The position numbers and the translations under genes are program-made. DNA of 9,375 bases from NCBI GenBank assembly GCA_937872275.1, contig CALMSE010000246.1, forward strand, positions 1 to 9,375, given 5' to 3'. A model generated the notes under the pieces. The model was not told where the DNA came from and ran no database searches. It saw only the letters and a program-made list of their open reading frames with translations. Numbering within the stretch: the stretch's first letter is position 1; each line of letters starts with the position of its first letter. Below are positions 6,201 to 9,375 of this stretch, piece after piece. The stretch is from an uncultured Leucobacter sp. (GTDB taxonomy: Bacteria > Actinomycetota > Actinomycetes > Actinomycetales > Microbacteriaceae).

Positions 6201-8775
6201 GCCGGTGTCGGCGCATCGCGACGACCACACGATCCGCCTCGAGCAGACCGGCGAGCTGCAGCTCAAGAAGAGCGTCGACAAGACGCTCGACCTGCAGGAC
6301 GACGAGCAGGTGTACACGCTGCAGCTCAAGAACTTCAGCGAGACGCTGGGGATCCAGCACCCCACGGTCATCGACGTGCTGCCCTACAACGGCGACGCGA
6401 CGAACGCCGCGGGCGTGAACCGCTCGCCGGCCTCGGCGTTCAGCGGTCAGAACACCCTGAAGGAGCCGCCGCAGGCCTTCGAATTCGACGGCACCACCCC
6501 GCTCGCGGGCACCTTCTTCTACACCACGGTCGTCGCGGCGAGCGTGCCGCAGAACCTGAACCAGGACACCGACCCCTCGATCTGGTCGACGACGTTCACG
6601 CCGAACGCCACCGCGATCAAGTTCGTCGCGGCCGGCAATCTGTCGACGTCGAGCGACCCCTCGAAGTCCGGTCTGACCATCAGCTTCACCACGGACCAGA
6701 CGGGCAACGAGGCGGGCGACTTCTACTCGAACCGCTTCACCGCGTTCAGCGACACCCTGAAGAACGGCAGCAACTACCAGCTGCTCAGCTCGAACCTGGT
6801 GTCGGTGCGCGTGCTCGGCTTCAGCGTGGGCGACTTCATCTGGCTCGATCTCGACGGCGACGGCAGATACACCGCCGGCACCGATCGTCCGGCTCCCGCC
6901 GGAGTGAAGGTGCGGGTGCTGTTCCCGCACGGGGACGGCGACGCCCCCCACTACGTGGAGACGGAGACCGACGCCGACGGGCGCTGGGTCGTGAACAACC
7001 TGCCCGCGGGCAGCTACCGGGTGGCGATTCCGGGCGCGATGTTCGCCGAGGGCGGCCCGCTCGAGGGCTACATCGCCGCGCCGAATGCGGTGACCGACCC
7101 GAACACCGACCAGAACGAGGGGGTCGATCACCACGCGATCCCATCGGACGAGCCGAACGCGGACTACCTGGGCGGCGTCGTCTCCGCCGGACGCGTCGAG
7201 TTGAGCGCCGACACGGACGCCGATCCGATCGCCGGTCAGGAACCGCTCGGCGACAACGTGGCGGGGCTGACGCTCGCGCCGCTCACGACCGACGACTTCA
7301 CCAACCTGACGCTCGACCTGGCGCTCACGCCGCCGGCGAGGTTCACGGTGACGAAGGCCGTCGACGGCGACGCGGCGCAGTGGGCGAACGGTCCGTACAC
7401 GATCCAGGTCTCCTGCAGCTACCGCGGCGCGGCGGCCCCGGGCTACCCGAGGACGCTGACCTTCCCGGGCGCCGGCGCGCAGACGCTCACCGCCCCGCTG
7501 GGTTCGAGCTGCACGGCGACCGAGACCGATTCGGGCGGAGCGACGAGTTTCACCGTGACGCCCGCCGACGGCCTCGTGCTGAGCCAGGAGCAGATGGAGG
7601 CCGGCTTCGTGGTGACCAACGTCTTCGACGTCGGATCGCTGGACATCCTCAAGGAGATCGAGGGCGTCGGAGCCGGGCTGCCCGAGGAGTACGCCTACGC
7701 CTTCGGCGTGGTCTGCACCTTCCGCGGTCAGACCGTGCTCGATACGACGGTGACCGTCACGGGTGCCGGAGGCGAGACGTCGTTCCGCTCGGATCCGGTC
7801 ACCGGCATCCCGGTGGGCGCCTCGTGCGCGATCACCGAGACCGGCAACGGCGGAGCCGACTCGACGCCGCCGGCGGTGTCCATCACGATCGACGCCGACC
7901 CCGAGACCGTGCAGACGGCCGGCTTCGTCAACGAGTACTCGGCCGGCGAGGTGTCGCTGCTGAAGACGCTCGACGGCGACGCCGCCGGGGACGAGTTCCT
8001 CGCCGGGCTGCGCTACGAGGTCTGGGTGACCTGCGGGCTCGAGTCGGGCGAGGACCTGGCCCTCTTCTACGACGGGCCGGTGTGGCTGACCCCGGGGGAG
8101 AAGGTCGTGCTCGACGTCGACGGCGATCCGCTGCTGCTGCCGATCGGCGTGCACTGCTGGATCGACGAGGAGATCGCCGACCAGGGCGCCGACGGCATCG
8201 AGGTCAACCACGGCTCCTACGAGGATGCGGCCGTCATCGAGCCCGGATCACCGGACGAGACGCAGGAGCTGGCGCTCACGGTGGCCAACACCTTCGACCA
8301 GGCGTCGCTGACGGTGTCGAAGACGGTGGTGGGTCCCGATCCCGGTGGCCCGTACACCTTCGAGCTGGTGTGCACCTATCCGGTCGTCACCGGTGAGGGC
8401 TCGGGCGAGATCGCCCCGTACCCGCTGGATCCGGCCGACGCGAAGTTCAGTCTGAGGAGCGGCGAGTCCCGCACCGTCACGGTGCTCGCGGGGGTGTCGT
8501 GCGAGGCGATCGAGATCGACATCCCCGCCGGGGCCGCGGTCACGATCGTCGACAGCGACGACTCCACGGAGCGCGGCGCGGATGACGGCATCGTGGCGGA
8601 GCTCTCGGGCACCGAGAACACGGTCGCGTTCACCAACACCTTCCAGAACCCGCCCATCAGCGTCACGGGCGCCGGGTCGTTGCTCGCAGCCGGGTGGACG
8701 GCTCTCGGGCTGCTCGTCGTCGGCGCGGCGCTGCTGGTGGTCCGACGCGCCCGCCGCGGCGGGGGTGAGGCCTAG
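3094..8775 (+). CDS. Giant secreted, membrane-anchored surface protein with SdrD-like, DUF11-like and four DUF5979-like domains
   Basis: 1893 residues; probably an adhesin or stalk-like cell-surface protein. Signal peptide: basic start, hydrophobic core about 22-39, AxA cleavage near 43/44. Residues 50-120 are a SdrD/Cna-B-like domain with a calcium-loop motif (DANKNGAID, 56-64). Residues about 120-890 are rich in Asn, Gly, Ser and aromatics with eight Cys; I do not recognise them. Residues 896-1045 are DUF11-like (VTDVLP, then LVWNLGTR), and 1054-1240 probably a second such domain. Residues 1246-1400 are a second SdrD-like domain (DLDGDGRYTAGTD; GRWVVNNLPAGSYRV). Residues 1416-1850 hold four DUF5979-like repeats. 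The tail has ISVTG (1855-1859), a membrane segment (about 1861-1883) and RRARRGGGEA, the layout of a sortase signal with a degenerate motif. The start at ATG 3094 is set by GGGGAG seven bases upstream; ATG 3076 and GTG 2857 lack such a site. It is transcribed divergently from the LuxR-like gene and followed by a strong terminator, so probably monocistronic. The ligand is unknown. Confidence 0.93.
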   Translation: MKAKGGRSALHRAAPERLRAVPVLSVVLALVAMMLAPATAANAAPGDLAHGVVRVDANKNGAIDASDPAGEADTGLAGVTVELLAADGITVVASTTTAGDGSWTIAEADVDPQPVAYPATVRIDTSTANGNVYASYPAATPGVNDFARAGVPSQATAVVTSADTELNALVYPSWAVDLALAGDPEGLGGLAIRTGSGPFDANDSEPGNDSGMANDRVRSADIVSFNWSLTVAAEDSLAANFSDAVFEQTIVLGEGAVANFASRPAICDAAKSSIVAQPSGAVIQPGATPPAGTTSVTLSCHLGSMGEDRAAILLPTLVQPLASSENGSTFTTTSRAYGVDAAGAATAQPSTGVDSPPIEITAAPRYDVEKINGDAGGGYYGYQNIEGVQTYGMYAYYTVQISTDRKVGTESFQQPITMEESLWAVRSVAGPNGEAVGDTIDDLQWYITQCIPSPAPRGGQVPDGLVYGRAGSNAVATAANSVRDSGTCSIARTGAADTGNYTLSMNGIDASGASYPTQTVAGASLAAGPYYVASYRVQVFIPLAEIDRTQGAPDDGVGEFSIFNRVGDFDPVGLSDTSNFGSGTEPGYCEAGPTSDQSANCAEMEDGRRSNNVVGPHTKRIAPGSWTKYFVDALSGWGGGYTWINGTGNHDGTALVQPGQTFSSMQVLHNTASNWPDAQLCDVFDNTVLKLAPLAQDTSGSNAYPADLYSAMIKTRVDGSAFLTPAEQQARQGDWAIRYGHVDLGGDDPNTGVFDLATDRYEGDWSAQRQATNGANTVCGSPDITWYDDPNDVPGGVDAVNAVWAQTAPGYTMQAGESERWFLSFEQRDSYQGGPHAGEPIPAATVAVNYGAVRTSSWNSNWSNAGYIPGAGNTTGTHQVGENGSGQGDRWTVARAQLRLQKRTIAGEVDGVAATGVADYGVTGSAVAGRPVIWEITSTLTALADPAAPVNDVRVTDVLPRYVIFDEAATNALNPGVPAPTATVNPDGTTTLVWNLGTRVPNQDLPVLRIATTTDALAPNNTVAINEARITAAGIVPVSAHRDDHTIRLEQTGELQLKKSVDKTLDLQDDEQVYTLQLKNFSETLGIQHPTVIDVLPYNGDATNAAGVNRSPASAFSGQNTLKEPPQAFEFDGTTPLAGTFFYTTVVAASVPQNLNQDTDPSIWSTTFTPNATAIKFVAAGNLSTSSDPSKSGLTISFTTDQTGNEAGDFYSNRFTAFSDTLKNGSNYQLLSSNLVSVRVLGFSVGDFIWLDLDGDGRYTAGTDRPAPAGVKVRVLFPHGDGDAPHYVETETDADGRWVVNNLPAGSYRVAIPGAMFAEGGPLEGYIAAPNAVTDPNTDQNEGVDHHAIPSDEPNADYLGGVVSAGRVELSADTDADPIAGQEPLGDNVAGLTLAPLTTDDFTNLTLDLALTPPARFTVTKAVDGDAAQWANGPYTIQVSCSYRGAAAPGYPRTLTFPGAGAQTLTAPLGSSCTATETDSGGATSFTVTPADGLVLSQEQMEAGFVVTNVFDVGSLDILKEIEGVGAGLPEEYAYAFGVVCTFRGQTVLDTTVTVTGAGGETSFRSDPVTGIPVGASCAITETGNGGADSTPPAVSITIDADPETVQTAGFVNEYSAGEVSLLKTLDGDAAGDEFLAGLRYEVWVTCGLESGEDLALFYDGPVWLTPGEKVVLDVDGDPLLLPIGVHCWIDEEIADQGADGIEVNHGSYEDAAVIEPGSPDETQELALTVANTFDQASLTVSKTVVGPDPGGPYTFELVCTYPVVTGEGSGEIAPYPLDPADAKFSLRSGESRTVTVLAGVSCEAIEIDIPAGAAVTIVDSDDSTERGADDGIVAELSGTENTVAFTNTFQNPPISVTGAGSLLAAGWTALGLLVVGAALLVVRRARRGGGEA
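7339..8643 (+). repeat. Four tandem DUF5979-like repeats within the surface protein
   Basis: Residues 1416-1850 hold four diverged repeats of about 100-120 residues. Each begins with a hydrophobic strand ending in Lys (K1421, K1520, K1624, K1743), then a Cys pair (C1441/C1473, C1541/C1578, C1647/C1688, C1760/C1803). A Glu lies exactly four residues after the second Cys (E1477, E1582, E1692, E1807). Each ends with an Asn in a TN/VN/AN strand (N1509, N1613, N1732, N1848). This matches the DUF5979 pattern of actinobacterial surface proteins. The repeats are too diverged at DNA level to suggest recent duplication. Confidence 0.85.
8656..8772 (+). other. C-terminal anchoring signal of the surface protein
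   Basis: The last 39 residues run ISVTG, a glycine-rich turn, about 23 hydrophobic residues, then RRARRGGGEA. This is the three-part order of a sortase sorting signal, but the pentapeptide has Ile-Ser where LPXTG has Leu-Pro and class E LAXTG has Leu-Ala. It could be an unusual sortase substrate or simply a transmembrane anchor. Confidence 0.75.
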
Positions 8776-8793
8776 CGCCGCCCTACAGGCCGA

Positions 8794-8822
8794 GCGGGGG
8801 CGCCGGCGACCGGCGCCCCCGC
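8794..8822 (+). terminator. Strong GC hairpin terminator after the surface-protein gene
   Basis: GCGGGGGCGCCGG (8794-8806) and CCGGCGCCCCCGC (8810-8822) form a perfect 13-bp stem with a three-base loop (CGA), 18 bases after the TAG. No T-run follows, as usual for high-GC actinobacteria. It probably ends the surface-protein transcript and insulates tilS. Confidence 0.8.
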
Positions 8823-8898
8823 CGCTGAACTCGTCGAGCATGGTTCGTGCTCTCGCACCGCGCGCATCTCCCCGTGTCGCGTGATCCTCGGCGAACCC

Positions 8899-8936
8899 GG
8901 GTGCTCCGCAGACTCCCCCCCTGCTGCGGAGCACCC
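8899..8936 (+). terminator. Second hairpin, possible back-up terminator
   Basis: GGGTGCTCCGCA (8899-8910) pairs perfectly with TGCGGAGCACCC (8925-8936) around a 14-base loop that contains seven consecutive C residues. A mildly T-rich stretch (CTTCCGGGTCTTCT) follows. The tandem placement after the first hairpin suggests a double terminator; another structural role cannot be excluded. Confidence 0.5.
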
Positions 8937-8989
8937 CTTCCGGGTCTTCTCAGGGCTCCTCACCCGCTCGGGACCCCGCCTCCGCGCCG

Positions 8990-9035
8990 GAACGCCGCTC
9001 TCGCGGCGTTCGGCTCCGGCTGCTCGGAGGAGCCG
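8990..9035. repeat. Two overlapping small hairpins in the surface gene-tilS intergenic region
   Basis: GAACGCCGC (8990-8998) pairs with GCGGCGTTC (9003-9011) around TCTC. CGGCTCC (9011-9017) pairs with GGAGCCG (9029-9035). The two share base 9011, so they could be alternative or stacked structures in RNA. They lie upstream of the likely tilS promoter, so a role in the tilS leader is unlikely. The rest of 8823-9060 shows no reading frame with a ribosome site or recognisable protein. Confidence 0.4.
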
Positions 9036-9064
9036 CCCCGTCGCGGAGGAGGTTCGGAGCCCTC

Positions 9065-9094
9065 CTGGCAGGATCCGGAGAGATCGGACAGAAT
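9065..9094 (+). promoter_or_regulatory. Possible tilS promoter
   Basis: CTGGCA (9065-9070) and CAGAAT (9089-9094), 18 bases apart, resemble a weak -35/-10 pair (CAGAAT keeps the A2 and T6 of TANNNT). The transcript would start near 9101, about 48 bases before the tilS GTG. This is the best candidate downstream of the terminators. Confidence 0.4.
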
Positions 9095-9148
9095 GGGAGG
9101 GTGGTCTCCGAGCGCGTCTTCCCCGAATAGCACCGGAGCGTGGGCTCT

Positions 9149-9375
9149 GTGATCCGGCTCCCACCGCTCGACCCGGCCGTCGCCGAGACCCGGGTCGCGG
9201 TGCGACGATCGCTCGGCGACGCGGTCCCGCGCGTCGACTCCGAGCCGTCTCCCGAGACCCCTTCCGAGTCGGTCGCGACCGGTCTCGAGAACCGCGCCCC
9301 GCTCGTGCTCATCGCGCTCTCCGGCGGGGCCGACTCCCTGGCGCTCGCCGCGGCCGCGGCGTTCGAGGCGCCGCG
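9149..9375 (+). CDS. tilS: tRNA(Ile)-lysidine synthetase, N-terminal part (runs off the right edge)
   Basis: TilS attaches lysine to C34 of the CAU-anticodon tRNA(Ile), using ATP, so that it reads AUA codons; it acts in the cytoplasm and is normally essential. Of the 75 visible residues, PLVLIALSGGADSLALAAAA contains the PP-loop ATP-pyrophosphatase signature SGGxDS at residues 58-63, preceded by the usual hydrophobic strand. The N-terminal helix (LDPAVAETRVAVRRSL) is typical of actinobacterial TilS. The start is taken as GTG 9149 with GGAG (9135-9138) ten bases upstream. GTG 9140 is in frame but too close to that site, and a TAG at 9128-9130 rules out earlier starts. A Ser/Pro/Glu-rich stretch of about 25 residues separates the helix from the PP-loop strand. 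In actinobacteria hpt and ftsH usually follow. Confidence 0.94.
   Translation, partial: MIRLPPLDPAVAETRVAVRRSLGDAVPRVDSEPSPETPSESVATGLENRAPLVLIALSGGADSLALAAAAAFEAP

Noticed and set aside
3703..8211. Open frame of 1502 codons on the minus strand, opposite the surface-protein gene
   Set aside because: Arg/Val/Gly/His-rich with no recognisable domain or ribosome site. Long stop-free antisense frames are expected opposite high-GC genes that rarely use TTA, CTA or TCA codons. The plus frame has a signal peptide, known domains and a membrane tail.
5502..8396. Second long plus-strand frame (964 codons) inside the surface-protein gene
   Set aside because: Arg/Gly/Asp-rich, overlaps completely with the DUF5979/SdrD-encoding frame, and has no ribosome site; a frame shadow.

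Overview
The window is very GC-rich DNA with GTG starts, GGAG-type ribosome binding sites and strongly G/C-biased third codon positions. The ppa and tilS fragments at its ends and the DUF5979-type surface protein between them point to a Gram-positive actinobacterium, most likely of the Microbacteriaceae type (family-level placement is inference).

Layout. (1) 1-163, minus strand: 5' part of ppa (inorganic pyrophosphatase), running off the left edge. (2) 164-354: intergenic stretch with the ppa promoter and a long hairpin (227-302; 23-bp perfect stem). (3) 355-2805, minus strand: a large LuxR/MalT-like (LAL-type) regulator. Its reading frame is closed by an in-frame TAA at 421-423, in the middle of the DNA-recognition helix. 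The remaining 21 codons of a normal LuxR C-terminus are intact downstream of that stop. (4) 2806-3093: divergent intergenic region with six TCACCC elements in three pairs repeating every 33 bp, a likely operator array. (5) 3094-8775, plus strand: a 1893-residue secreted, membrane-anchored surface protein. It has a signal peptide, a SdrD/Cna-B-like domain, a large unassigned module, two DUF11-like domains, a second SdrD-like domain, four DUF5979-like repeats, and a C-terminal sorting-like tail with a degenerate motif (ISVTG instead of LPXTG/LAXTG). (6) 8776-9148: a strong GC hairpin terminator, further hairpins and a possible tilS promoter. (7) 9149-9375, plus strand: 5' part of tilS (tRNA(Ile)-lysidine synthetase) with the SGGADS PP-loop.

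How it fits together. ppa and tilS are housekeeping genes. Between them sits what looks like an accessory regulator/adhesin module: a large helical HTH regulator transcribed divergently from a giant cell-surface protein, with a helically phased repeat array between them. The regulator appears recently inactivated, or altered, by a single nonsense change, so the surface gene may have lost its activator in this strain. The phased array, the broken regulator, the long hairpin near ppa and the conserved K/C/C/E/N pattern of the surface repeats deserve the closest look. I found no RNA genes, CRISPR array, transposase or phage genes.
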